The translations under genes were made by a program, and so were the position numbers. The notes beneath the pieces were generated by a model. That model was not told the DNA's origin, made no database searches, and saw nothing but the letters and a program-made list of their open reading frames with translations. Positions 27,018 through 36,447 of a stretch of 39,946 nt of DNA are shown here, one piece after another. Each line of letters begins with the position of its first letter. The first letter of the stretch is position 1. Origin of the DNA: Pseudodesulfovibrio sp. (lineage in GTDB: Bacteria; Desulfobacterota; Desulfovibrionia; Desulfovibrionales; Desulfovibrionaceae); the NCBI GenBank assembly GCA_016342345.1, contig JAEINO010000032.1:1-39946 (forward strand), given 5' to 3'.

Positions 27018-27047
27018 CGGCGGGGCAGAAGCATTTCTGCCCCGCCG
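27018..27047. terminator. Strong hairpin between receptor and exporter genes
   Basis: CGGCGGGGCAGAA (27018-27030) and TTCTGCCCCGCCG (27035-27047) form a perfect 13-bp stem with a GCAT loop. No T-run follows, so complete termination is doubtful. It more likely protects the 3' end of the receptor mRNA or reduces read-through into the exporter gene. Confidence 0.6.
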
Positions 27048-27076
27048 TTATGGACCGCGCAAAGGAGCTCACCGAC

Positions 27077-29431
27077 ATGACTCGCATCGCCCCCCAAGAA
27101 TCCAATGCCTTCACACGGCTCACTTCTCTTCTTTGCCATTTTAAATGGGGTGTCATTGCACTACTGGTCTTTTGTACAGCCTTTTTCTTTTGGCAGATGC
27201 AGGGACTTACTTTCGACAACTCGGAAGACATCTGGTTCGTGAAAGGAGATCCATCCCTCGAACAAATTCAAAAATTCAGAAATCATTTTGGCAACGATGA
27301 CTTTGTTTACCTGATCTTCGACTCCCCAAAAATATTCACACCGGAATCGCTCAAGCTGCTAGGGAAACTGACACATGAACTGAAAAAAAACGTTCCCCAT
27401 GTAAAAGACGTCACATGGCTAGGCAATGCGGAACACATGGAAGGCAAAGAGCAGACCATTGTCATCAGCGATTTCTTCAACCCAGATAAAATCAAATCAA
27501 AAGACATACTCGACATCAAGCGACGCGCTCTTGATGAAAAGATGTATCGCGACAGTCTTATTTCCGCAGATGCCCGAACCTTAGGGATTCTCATGGAAAT
27601 GACCGACTACCCCAAGGACATCCAGGACCCCAGAAGCGAAATCGCCCCCAAAGTCCACGAAATTCTTGATGCTCCGCTCTACAAAGGACTCGAATCATAC
27701 GTCGTGGGACAGCCTATACTGCACTACGACTACAATATGCTGTCTCTCACGGAATCACGTTTTTTCTTCGGCATATGTCTGCTGATCCAGATAACCCTGC
27801 TGTTCGGTCTCACAAGAGACATCCGAGGCGTCATCATTCCATTGGCCGTCGTCGTTCTCAGCGTCGTCTGGACCATGGGCATGATTCATGTCCTGGGATA
27901 CACGCTCAATCTATTCATCATCCTGGTCCCCACACTACTCGTCTGCATCAGCATTGGGGATTCCATGCATATCATTGCTTCCTTCAATCAAATCAAAGAA
28001 AAAACCGCATCCACGCGCGAAGCCATGATCCAAGCCATTGGAAAAGTCGGTCCGCCGTGCCTGCTCACCAGCATCACCACGGCTGCCGGATTTCTTGCCT
28101 TCAATGCAGCAGATATCCGCCCCTTCCGAGAAATGGGAATATACGCAGCCATCGGTGCCATAATGGCCTTTGTCCTGAGTCTCATATTGATTCCGCTGGC
28201 CTATATTGCATTTTGCAAACACAAGACAAAACCTGATGCTGCGCCAAAAGCTGCCAAGAAAAAGGACTTTTTCGACACCATACTCCTGTGGATATACCGC
28301 ATCAACGTGGCCGCTCCACGACGCATCCTGGCCGTGTTCATCTTGTTGCTCGCAGTTTTCCTTTTTGGCTACACACTGGTCGAGGTGGAAACCAACACCG
28401 CCCGGATGCTCTCTCCGGACCTCGCTCTACGGCAGGCATACGACAACGTGGACGAGCGCATGGGTGGTTCCATGTCCGTCGAAATCATGTTCGACACGGG
28501 GTCGCCAAACGGCATCAAAGAGCCTGATTTCCTACGTAAAATGGAAGAAATGCAAAACCGCCTGGACGACATTTCCTTTATCACAAAAACTGTTAGCGTC
28601 ATCGACATACTCAAAAAGATCAATCAATCCATGCATGAAGGCCGTGAAGAGTATCACATACTTCCCCACAGTCAGAACACGGTGGCGCAATATATGCTTC
28701 TGTATGAAATGTCCAACGGCCAGGAAATGGACAAACTAGTCAGCTTCAAAAACGACGTAGCGAGATTAACGGCCAAGACAAAAACTCTAGGAACAAAACA
28801 AGTTCGAGAATTGTCACAACAAGTCGAAAAAATCAGCCAAGAGCTATTCGGAAACGATGTAGCTGTAGAAATGTCCGGGAACCTCTTCTGGGTAAAAGCC
28901 ATGAACGACCTGCTGGGAGAGGGCCAGCAAAAAAGTTTCCTTACCGCAATCATTGTAATTTCTATCATCATCGCGATATGCCTCCGATCCCTGAGACTCG
29001 GACTTATCAGCATCATCCCCAACGTCTTTCCCGTTGTGGCAACACTCGGGCTCATGGGATTTTGCAAGCTGTACATGGACATGCCCCTCATGAGCTTCAG
29101 TGCCATCATTATCGGCGTAGCCGTCGATGACACCATCCACTTTCTATTCCGATTCCGTAAGGAATTTTCACACCTCGGCTCTTATGAACACGCGCTCAAA
29201 TCCACACTTGCATCTGTAGGGCGGCCACTGACTTTCACCACACTGACACTCACTGCGGGATTCGGGGTCTTGCTTTTCTCCAACCTTACGGGTGTAGCCA
29301 AATTCGGAGGGCTGGCTGGTTTTGCCTTCACTTGGGCACTACTGGCGGACTTTTTCTTTGTCCCCTCGCTCCTGCTGATCTTCAAACCACTCGGAGCTGA
29401 AACCATTTCTAAAACGAATACAGCATCTTAA
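27077..29431 (+). CDS. MMPL/RND-superfamily exporter
   Basis: This 784-residue inner-membrane protein has the duplicated RND layout. Each half has one helix, a large periplasmic domain, then five helices. Marks are LTFDNSEDIWFVKGDPSLEQ, the sterol-sensing-like core VPTLLVCISIGDSMHIIASFNQ and its repeat SFSAIIIGVAVDDTIHFLFRFR (the Asp pair carries protons), plus SITTAAGFLAF/TLTLTAGFGVL. The family exports hydrophobic compounds or lipids. Together with the LolA-like protein and barrel of the minus operon it makes a three-part export route, probably for the NRPS product. The ATG at 27077 is chosen because AAAGGAG precedes it by 9-10 bases. The frame is open back to the ATG at 27050, beside the hairpin. 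Confidence 0.9.
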   Translation: MTRIAPQESNAFTRLTSLLCHFKWGVIALLVFCTAFFFWQMQGLTFDNSEDIWFVKGDPSLEQIQKFRNHFGNDDFVYLIFDSPKIFTPESLKLLGKLTHELKKNVPHVKDVTWLGNAEHMEGKEQTIVISDFFNPDKIKSKDILDIKRRALDEKMYRDSLISADARTLGILMEMTDYPKDIQDPRSEIAPKVHEILDAPLYKGLESYVVGQPILHYDYNMLSLTESRFFFGICLLIQITLLFGLTRDIRGVIIPLAVVVLSVVWTMGMIHVLGYTLNLFIILVPTLLVCISIGDSMHIIASFNQIKEKTASTREAMIQAIGKVGPPCLLTSITTAAGFLAFNAADIRPFREMGIYAAIGAIMAFVLSLILIPLAYIAFCKHKTKPDAAPKAAKKKDFFDTILLWIYRINVAAPRRILAVFILLLAVFLFGYTLVEVETNTARMLSPDLALRQAYDNVDERMGGSMSVEIMFDTGSPNGIKEPDFLRKMEEMQNRLDDISFITKTVSVIDILKKINQSMHEGREEYHILPHSQNTVAQYMLLYEMSNGQEMDKLVSFKNDVARLTAKTKTLGTKQVRELSQQVEKISQELFGNDVAVEMSGNLFWVKAMNDLLGEGQQKSFLTAIIVISIIIAICLRSLRLGLISIIPNVFPVVATLGLMGFCKLYMDMPLMSFSAIIIGVAVDDTIHFLFRFRKEFSHLGSYEHALKSTLASVGRPLTFTTLTLTAGFGVLLFSNLTGVAKFGGLAGFAFTWALLADFFFVPSLLLIFKPLGAETISKTNTAS

Positions 29432-29456
29432 TGAACAATAAAGGAGACGTGACTGC

Positions 29457-30596
29457 ATGATAAAAACAACTATCGGCATCATTGGCGGTTGCGGCCAGGT
29501 CGGTCAAAAAGCCGTTCGCTACCTCATCGACGAAACATCACACAACATTTTGCTCGGTGGTAGAAACACGCCTGACGATTCCATGAAAAAACAAGCGCAG
29601 GGCCGCTCTTCGTTCATGCCCGTGGACATATTCCAAGACAAATCGCTCTCTGCCTTTTGCGATGAATGCGACATACTGATCAACTGCGCAGGGCCGTCCG
29701 CCGTGGTAGGAGACAGGGTCGCCATGGCGGCACTCAAACACAATATTCATTACGTTGATCCCGGAGGGCACAATCCCATCTACCATTCCCTCACCGCTCA
29801 TAATGAAGAAATGAAAAAAAAAGGATTAATCTCCGTTCTGGCCGTGGGAATTTTGCCCGGTCTTTCCGAACTATTTCCCATTCATGAAGCCAACCGCAGC
29901 TTCGATACCATTCTGAACATGGAATACTCATATATCGGTCGTGACCGCTGGACCCATAATTCAGCCTACGACATTGCATGGGGAGTGGGGAACATAGGCA
30001 AGGGCGAGGCCTCCATAATCTATGAGCAAGGTAAACTCAAGGAAGTCAATCTGTTCACATCAGGTAAAACAGTTCAACTTCCACCGCCCCTCGGAAAGCG
30101 CAAGCTTTTTCCTGTGTTTCGAGAAGAACTACGTGACTTCGTTGAAAGCCGAAGTATTAAAAATGCGAGGGTTTACGGCAACAACTGGGGGGCATGGGTC
30201 AGTCTCGCCACCATTGCGGTGCGACTGCTGCATTGGCATGGCACGCAACGACAACTGCACCAGTCCGCTGACCTCATCGTTAAAGCGGCAAGACGCGACC
30301 TCCAAGACAAAATGCCAGGTTTCATGCTGCATCTCACCATGCAGGGAACAAAGAACGGGCAGCCCATGTCTCTCGCCAGTACCTTATATTTCGAAGATAC
30401 TTACCGGGCCACTGGAATTTGCGCCGCCATTGCCGCACGCATGATTGCAGAGGGTAACATCCCCGCGGGTCGCCATTGGGCATCTCAAATCCCGAACACC
30501 GAAGCATTCATGAATCTCTTTCAACAACAAAAATATACCATTATTCGAAAACAAGATCCCGATTCGACTTCCCCGGTCAAGAAGGCTGCGATATGA
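29457..30596 (+). CDS. Saccharopine-dehydrogenase-like NAD(P)-dependent oxidoreductase
   Basis: This 379-residue protein begins with a Rossmann fold (IGIIGGCGQVGQKAVRYL, residues 6-23), then LGGRN, DILINCAGP and AALKHNIHYVDPGG, the pattern of the saccharopine dehydrogenase/reductase family. The C-terminal half is divergent, so the substrate cannot be read. Within this cluster it may reduce an imine or aldehyde made by the NRPS or the thioester reductase, for example to form an opine-like secondary amine or a reduced ring. AAGGAG precedes the ATG. The stop overlaps the next gene as ATGA. Confidence 0.82.
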   Translation: MIKTTIGIIGGCGQVGQKAVRYLIDETSHNILLGGRNTPDDSMKKQAQGRSSFMPVDIFQDKSLSAFCDECDILINCAGPSAVVGDRVAMAALKHNIHYVDPGGHNPIYHSLTAHNEEMKKKGLISVLAVGILPGLSELFPIHEANRSFDTILNMEYSYIGRDRWTHNSAYDIAWGVGNIGKGEASIIYEQGKLKEVNLFTSGKTVQLPPPLGKRKLFPVFREELRDFVESRSIKNARVYGNNWGAWVSLATIAVRLLHWHGTQRQLHQSADLIVKAARRDLQDKMPGFMLHLTMQGTKNGQPMSLASTLYFEDTYRATGICAAIAARMIAEGNIPAGRHWASQIPNTEAFMNLFQQQKYTIIRKQDPDSTSPVKKAAI

Positions 30597-31036
30597 AAAA
30601 ATTGCTCTACACAAGCATTCTACTGCTGGGATTTCCCATTGGCATCATGTGCATCCTGTCTCTTCCGCTCATCAAACTGGGCATCGTACAACCAGACCCG
30701 AACCCGTGGAATTGGTTCACAGTCTATGTCATGGATTTTATTTTCGGACTCACTCTCCTGACACAATTAGCCGGGTTCTTGAAAAAGGCGTCCTGGGGAC
30801 GACCTTTAACTTTGATTGTTGCCGGATATTCCGTCTTTGCCTTTTCACAAACAACACTTGAAACAGTATTGGACCTGACAGGCACACAGGACGCCCCCAT
30901 TGCCCAACCGGCATTCATACTCACCTTCATGTTAATGGGCCTCACCCTTGGCGCAACAATGATCATTTTTGCCTTGCTCTATCCTGACCACTGGCAAGCC
31001 TCCACTCTCAATCCTTCAAAAAAGGACATGCAATGA
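30593..31036 (+). CDS. Small four-helix membrane protein, unknown function
   Basis: This 147-residue protein has four hydrophobic segments (about 4-26, 41-62, 70-90 and 107-130), including TSILLLGFPIGIMCILSLPL and FILTFMLMGLTLGATMIIFA. I do not recognise a family. It is embedded by ATGA overlaps at both ends, after the saccharopine-dehydrogenase-like gene and before the thioester reductase, so it is probably part of the pathway. It could be a membrane anchor or helper for the tailoring enzymes, or part of transport. The hydrophobic profile and tight coupling support it being real. Confidence 0.78.
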   Translation: MKKLLYTSILLLGFPIGIMCILSLPLIKLGIVQPDPNPWNWFTVYVMDFIFGLTLLTQLAGFLKKASWGRPLTLIVAGYSVFAFSQTTLETVLDLTGTQDAPIAQPAFILTFMLMGLTLGATMIIFALLYPDHWQASTLNPSKKDMQ

Positions 31037-32181
31037 CTAACAACTCCAACGGCATCCTGCTCACCGGAGCCACCGGATTTCTGGGAGCCTACCTGCTCAA
31101 GGAATTGCTCAACAAAACCACAGCACCAATTTACTGCCTTGCTCGTCCGAATAAAGAAACTACAGCCGAAAAACGACTGCTGGAAAATATGCAGTTTCTA
31201 TTCGGGACCAAAGAAATAAACGCATGGGACAAAAAACGCATCGTGGCAATTGAAGGAGACGTGGGCAAAGAAAATCTCGACCTTTCACAACAAGAATATG
31301 ATTTTCTTTGCAAAAATGTAAACAGCATCTTCCACTCTGCGGCCATGATGTGGCATTTCGGACGCACAGAGATTTTCGAACAAGTCAATGTTGGCGGCGT
31401 AAAACGACTACTCGCCTTGGCGGGTTGCGGCATCCCCAAAACAATCAACCATATTTCCACGCTTGCCGTCAGCGGGCGTCGTTGCGACAATCCGGAAAAC
31501 CGCTTCAGCGAAGCTGATTTTCACGAAAACATGAACTGCCCAAACGCGTACGTCCAAACAAAATTCGAAGCGGAAAAGCTGCTTCGCCGTGCCATGTCTG
31601 AAGGCCACGACATCAAAATCTTTAGGCCCGGATTTATCATGGGAGATACCGTCACAGGCCGATTCAAGAAGCAAATAACCGTAGATGCCCAGTATTTGCA
31701 ACTGCGAGGACATATTCTCATGCAGACCGCTCCGCCGCTCTACCCCGATGACTACATGGACGTGACACCCGTTGATTACACAGCAAAAGCCATTGTCCAC
31801 ATAGCTCTCAACCCGGACGCAGAAAATGGTGTCTATCACACCTGCAACCCCAGCCCAATTCTAAAATCAGACGTGTGGGATATAATCAGGGACTACGGAT
31901 ATCAGATACACACAATCCCGGCAGACAACTACATGGAAAAAGTGCTCATGATGGATGACAACGACGCGTTCTTGGAAGGACTGAAAGACGTTATTGTCTA
32001 CCTTGATGACTATGAAAAATCTCCTGCAATCTTTGAATGCACCCGCACACTTAACGCATTGGATGGCTCCGGGATTCACTGCCATGCACCAACTCGCGAA
32101 CTTCTGTACAAATACCTGGATTATTGCGTCAATATTGAATTTCTGCCCGCTCCCGGCAACCCGAATCCCCAACAAGCATGA
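31033..32181 (+). CDS. Stand-alone thioester reductase (NRPS R-domain type)
   Basis: This 382-residue protein is an extended short-chain dehydrogenase like the terminal reductase domains of NRPSs and Lys2. It has the nucleotide motif GILLTGATGFLGAYLLKELL (residues 7-26), then IFHSAAMMWHFG, the catalytic Tyr/Lys in NAYVQTKFEAEKLL (YxxxK), and IKIFRPGFIMGD. Such domains reduce a carrier-bound thioester with NADPH, giving an aldehyde or alcohol. Here it is free rather than fused, although the NRPS also has its own thioesterase. It may act on the first, acyl-loaded carrier or on a released CoA ester. ATGA overlaps on both sides tie it to the operon. Confidence 0.88.
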   Translation: MTNNSNGILLTGATGFLGAYLLKELLNKTTAPIYCLARPNKETTAEKRLLENMQFLFGTKEINAWDKKRIVAIEGDVGKENLDLSQQEYDFLCKNVNSIFHSAAMMWHFGRTEIFEQVNVGGVKRLLALAGCGIPKTINHISTLAVSGRRCDNPENRFSEADFHENMNCPNAYVQTKFEAEKLLRRAMSEGHDIKIFRPGFIMGDTVTGRFKKQITVDAQYLQLRGHILMQTAPPLYPDDYMDVTPVDYTAKAIVHIALNPDAENGVYHTCNPSPILKSDVWDIIRDYGYQIHTIPADNYMEKVLMMDDNDAFLEGLKDVIVYLDDYEKSPAIFECTRTLNALDGSGIHCHAPTRELLYKYLDYCVNIEFLPAPGNPNPQQA

Positions 32182-35100
32182 TAAACAAAATGCCCAAGCA
32201 CACGCCGGAAAAAACAATCATGGGGATCGATATAGGGTCGGTCAGTGTAGATATCGTTCTCCTGAATCCAAGAGGAAAGATCATCTACGGCAAGTATAGC
32301 CGCCACCACGGCCAGCCAGACAAGATTCTCGCTGAGCAGTTGTGCGAAGTAGAACAAAACCACGTCATCTGCATGGCAGCAGCCACGGGGAGTGGGGCCA
32401 AACGGTTGGAAAGACTGACAGGAATACACGCCGTCAACGAGGTCGTAGCTCAAATGGAAGCAGCCAAGGCGTTTTACCCACATGTCCGGTCTATCATTGA
32501 TATAGGTGGCCAAGATTCCAAGTACATTCAATTGGAACAAAACAAAAACGCAAAAAACATCCGCCTCAAAGACTTTTCCATCAGTTCCATGTGCGCATCA
32601 GGCACTGGAAGCTTCCTCGACCAGCAGGCAACCCGACTGGGACTGTCCATTGAACACGAATTCGGTGAATCTGCCTTGCGCTCCCTGCATCCCGCACGCA
32701 TAGCGGGTCGCTGCTCGGTTTTTGCCAAGTCAGACATGATCCACCTACAACAAAAAGGAACTCCGCTAAATGACATCGTGGCAGGCTTGTGCCATGCACT
32801 GGCACGTAGCTTCAAGTCTTCTGTCGTTGGGGTCAAACCCATCCAGCCCCCCATCGCTTTTGTAGGTGGAGTCGCCGCCAATCAAGGCGTGGTCAAAGCC
32901 TTCCAAATGGTCCTCGGCATCGAGCCTGACGATCTATACATTCCAGAGCACTTTTCCCTGACAGGAGCTGCCGGAGCTGCAATCGTTCTTCTGAATAACG
33001 ATGCGAAAGCAAAACCATACAAAGGCGCAGATGCATTCATGGAGCAATGCCAAGCCGAAAACAAGGACTCCAAACGACTTGCCCCCCTGCATACGCCGCC
33101 ACGCCTCCCGGTAGCGACCTCATCTTTGGAAAAATCCGTCAAGACACCTGTTTCGGCTTATCTTGGGATAGATGTCGGTTCCATTTCCACCAACATCGTT
33201 CTCATGAGTGAAAACAAAGAAGTGCTCGCCAAATACTATCTCATGACAGCAAGCCGCCCTATCGAAGCCGTGCGCAAAGGCTTTCAGGACATCCTTCATC
33301 AATTCGACGACACCATTGCAATCAAGGGAGTAGGCACAACAGGATCAGGCCGCCACCTCATCGGCGATCTGGTTGGTGCCGACGTGATAGTGAACGAAAT
33401 AACAGCCCATGCCCGTGCAGCGGTCTTCGCAGACCCAAAAGTGAATACGATTTTTGAAATCGGCGGACAGGATTCCAAATACATCCATCTTGCTAATGGA
33501 TTCGTGGATGACTTTACCATGAATAAAGCCTGTGCCGCCGGAACAGGCAGTTTCCTGGAAGAACAAGCCGAAAGACTCGGCATCTCCATCGTACAAGATT
33601 TTTCCAAACTCGCGCTCGCAGCCCCGGCACCAGTGGACTGCGGCGAACAATGCACCGTATTTATTGAATCAGAAGTCGTTCGGCATCAACAAAAAGGCGT
33701 TGAACTAGGGGATATCACAGCCGGACTGGCTTACAGCATTGCCACCAATTATCTGCACAAGGTAGTGGAAAACCGAGCCATTGGCGACCGCATATTGTTT
33801 CAAGGAGGCGTGGCCTTCAACGCATCAGTCCGTGCGGCCTTTGAACAATTGACGGAGAAAAAACTACACGTCCCCCCACATCACGAAGTCATGGGAGCCG
33901 TGGGCTGCTGCCTGTTGGTCATGCACTCATGCCGGACAAATGAATTCAAACAAACACAGTTCAAAGGATTCAAAACACTAAAACAAGGGTTTACGCAGGA
34001 TTCTTTCCAATGCACCAAATGCGCAAACCAGTGCGACATCAACAAAATCACCGTCAAGGGAAACCCGCCTTTGTTTTACGGAGGCCGTTGCGAACGCTAC
34101 GAAGTCAAACGAACCTCATCAAAAAGTACAGGCATGCGGGATCTGATAAAAGAGCGTGAGGAGCTCATGCTCACAGCCTATTCACCGCAACACACACCCC
34201 GGAAACATCGTGGAACCATCGGCTATCCCCGAATACTCGCCTTTCATGAATATTACCCGTTCTTCCAGGCATTCTTTTCCGAACTGGGTTTTGATATTCT
34301 GCTCTCTCCACCCACAAACCGAACCATCATTCGTGAAGGAGTCTCAAATGTTGCCAGCGCCACCTGCTTCCCTGCAAAGGTAGCGCACGGCCATGCCGCC
34401 TGGATGAAACACGCCGCACAGGAAGGAAAAGCAAATTTCATACTCATCCCTTCCATGCGCGAAACATATCCCACGGCAGATGCACACCCCTATGCCAACC
34501 ACTGCAGCTACGTTCAATATATCCCGGATCTCGTAAACGAGGCACTCAATCTGGAACAAAATGGCATCCAGTTGCTCAAACCATCACCGCATTTCCGCAT
34601 GGGCGAAAAACAGGTTTTCCGAGAGATGCTGGACAGCGCACGGCAGGCAGGTGTTACCAGTCGCCGAGAAATCGCAAAGGCGTTCAAAATAGCCACCAAA
34701 ACATACCACGACTTCCGTCAGGCACGAATCCAGCTTGGCCGGGAAGTACTTGACTCCCTCGACAAGGATCAAAAGGCTGTAGTGCTCGCAGGCAAAGCAC
34801 ACAACATCCATGATCCGGGTACAAACATGAACCTTGCCCGCATCCTGCGCGAACTTGGGGTGCTGGCGATCCCCATGGATTTACTCGATCTGTTCCACTC
34901 GCCGGACGTGGGTAATGCATGGCGCAACATGACTCTAGCCATGGGCCAACGGACTTTGACCGTGGCCGACACTGTCCGTCGAGACCACCGCCTTCTCGCC
35001 GTGTATCTGGCTAATTTCGGGTGCGTCAACGATTCCATTTACCCTCGCTTTTTCAAACGGGAAATGGGTGACAAGCCTTTTCTCTTTCTTGAAATCGACG

Positions 35101-36416
35101 AACACTCCGCCGAAGCTGGGGTGGTCACGCGGTGCGAAGCATTTCTCGATTCCGTAAAACATCTCGGAAATCCAAAATTCTTACCCAACCGCGTGAAAAA
35201 GAAAGAATACGACTCAAGCGATGACCGAGTGCTCTACCTGCCACATGCGGCAAACGGCATGGTGGTCTGGGCTGCAGCACTTCGAGCCTGCGGCGTCCGG
35301 GCCGAAGTGCTGCCCCCACCAGACGAACGAAGCCTTCACTGGGGCAGAAAATGCCTGGACGGCAAGGAGTGCCTGCCCTGCACCCTCATGACCGGAGACA
35401 TGCTGCGTCTTGTCAAGGAAGGCGGCGTATCGCTCGACAAGGCAGCATTTTTCATGCCCGGCTCATGCGGAAGTTGCCGATACGATCTGTTCAACACGCT
35501 ACAGCAGGTAGTTTTCGAAGATCTGGGCATGGGAGAAGTCGTTCTTGTGGATGAATTCAAGGGAGCCAACAAAAAACTGCACGCCATCATGTCTCGCAGG
35601 GATTACGGCATGCTGGCATGGCAGGGCTTCATGGCCGCTGACATCCTGGAAAAACTCAGAATGCATATCCGGCCCTATGAAACAATTCCCGGCACCACAG
35701 ACGCAATATATCATGACTGCCTTAAACGGCTGACGAATGTCATTGAACAACGCGAAAATATCGAAAAAGCCGTCATTGAGAATGTAGAACGCATGACAGC
35801 GATTGAACAAAAACAGAAACAACGTCCGATCATCGGCCTTGTGGGCGAAGCATATTTACGAAATGTAGATTATGCCAGCAACCACCTTATTCAAAAGCTT
35901 GAAGCTCTCGGAGCGGAAGTACGCATGCCCGCCATCATGGAAGTGCTGTGGTATACACTTTACAAACAACGATACTACAAAGATCAAAGGGGACAAAAAA
36001 TCGCAGGCATTCTACTGCGCATGCAGCATCGTATGCTGACCGGTATCGAGAAAAAGCTCCGCCGCCATTCGGTGAATGCACTACCCAATGCCTATGAACC
36101 ACGGGTATGGGACGTCATTGCCAATAGCGGCTTTAGCCTTGATGCAGGCCTCGGTTTCGGGGCTGCCATGGAAATAGCAAACCACGGAGTCAACGGCATT
36201 GTCCACGCAATCCCCTTCAACTGCGTTCCCGGACTGATGATCCAGGGACTCGAAAGCCGCTTCCGCCGCAAGTTTCCGCAGATACCGTTCCTCACTGTGG
36301 CTTTTCACGGGCAGGATGACCCCAGCATTGAAACCCGCATTGAGGCTCTTGTCCATCAATGCAGGGAAACCGAAAGCCATCAGGAAATGACCCAAAAAGC
36401 TCCGGCCCGGCCTTAA
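32178..36416 (+). CDS. Giant acyl-CoA dehydratase activase-like iron-sulfur ATPase
   Basis: This 1412-residue protein is of the BadF/BadG/BcrA/HgdC type. It has two activase ATPase domains in tandem. The first (about 14-270) carries GIDIGSVSVDIVL, IDIGGQDSKYI, CASGTGSFLDQQ and GRCSVFAKS. The second (about 325-590) carries GIDVGSISTNIVL, IGGQDSKYIHL, CAAGTGSFLEEQ and EQCTVFIES. In each the two cysteines match those that hold the bridging 4Fe-4S cluster. Then come a four-Cys segment (CTKCANQC...C), a DUF2229 region (ASATCFPAKVAHGH), and an HgdB-like part with CLPCTLMTGDM and GSCGSC. The family drives very low-potential electron transfer with ATP. The substrate of this large form is unknown. Its place in an iron operon is unusual. 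Confidence 0.88.
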   Translation: MINKMPKHTPEKTIMGIDIGSVSVDIVLLNPRGKIIYGKYSRHHGQPDKILAEQLCEVEQNHVICMAAATGSGAKRLERLTGIHAVNEVVAQMEAAKAFYPHVRSIIDIGGQDSKYIQLEQNKNAKNIRLKDFSISSMCASGTGSFLDQQATRLGLSIEHEFGESALRSLHPARIAGRCSVFAKSDMIHLQQKGTPLNDIVAGLCHALARSFKSSVVGVKPIQPPIAFVGGVAANQGVVKAFQMVLGIEPDDLYIPEHFSLTGAAGAAIVLLNNDAKAKPYKGADAFMEQCQAENKDSKRLAPLHTPPRLPVATSSLEKSVKTPVSAYLGIDVGSISTNIVLMSENKEVLAKYYLMTASRPIEAVRKGFQDILHQFDDTIAIKGVGTTGSGRHLIGDLVGADVIVNEITAHARAAVFADPKVNTIFEIGGQDSKYIHLANGFVDDFTMNKACAAGTGSFLEEQAERLGISIVQDFSKLALAAPAPVDCGEQCTVFIESEVVRHQQKGVELGDITAGLAYSIATNYLHKVVENRAIGDRILFQGGVAFNASVRAAFEQLTEKKLHVPPHHEVMGAVGCCLLVMHSCRTNEFKQTQFKGFKTLKQGFTQDSFQCTKCANQCDINKITVKGNPPLFYGGRCERYEVKRTSSKSTGMRDLIKEREELMLTAYSPQHTPRKHRGTIGYPRILAFHEYYPFFQAFFSELGFDILLSPPTNRTIIREGVSNVASATCFPAKVAHGHAAWMKHAAQEGKANFILIPSMRETYPTADAHPYANHCSYVQYIPDLVNEALNLEQNGIQLLKPSPHFRMGEKQVFREMLDSARQAGVTSRREIAKAFKIATKTYHDFRQARIQLGREVLDSLDKDQKAVVLAGKAHNIHDPGTNMNLARILRELGVLAIPMDLLDLFHSPDVGNAWRNMTLAMGQRTLTVADTVRRDHRLLAVYLANFGCVNDSIYPRFFKREMGDKPFLFLEIDEHSAEAGVVTRCEAFLDSVKHLGNPKFLPNRVKKKEYDSSDDRVLYLPHAANGMVVWAAALRACGVRAEVLPPPDERSLHWGRKCLDGKECLPCTLMTGDMLRLVKEGGVSLDKAAFFMPGSCGSCRYDLFNTLQQVVFEDLGMGEVVLVDEFKGANKKLHAIMSRRDYGMLAWQGFMAADILEKLRMHIRPYETIPGTTDAIYHDCLKRLTNVIEQRENIEKAVIENVERMTAIEQKQKQRPIIGLVGEAYLRNVDYASNHLIQKLEALGAEVRMPAIMEVLWYTLYKQRYYKDQRGQKIAGILLRMQHRMLTGIEKKLRRHSVNALPNAYEPRVWDVIANSGFSLDAGLGFGAAMEIANHGVNGIVHAIPFNCVPGLMIQGLESRFRRKFPQIPFLTVAFHGQDDPSIETRIEALVHQCRETESHQEMTQKAPARP

Positions 36417-36447
36417 CAATACCGCTACCGGAGAAAAACAAGCACAA

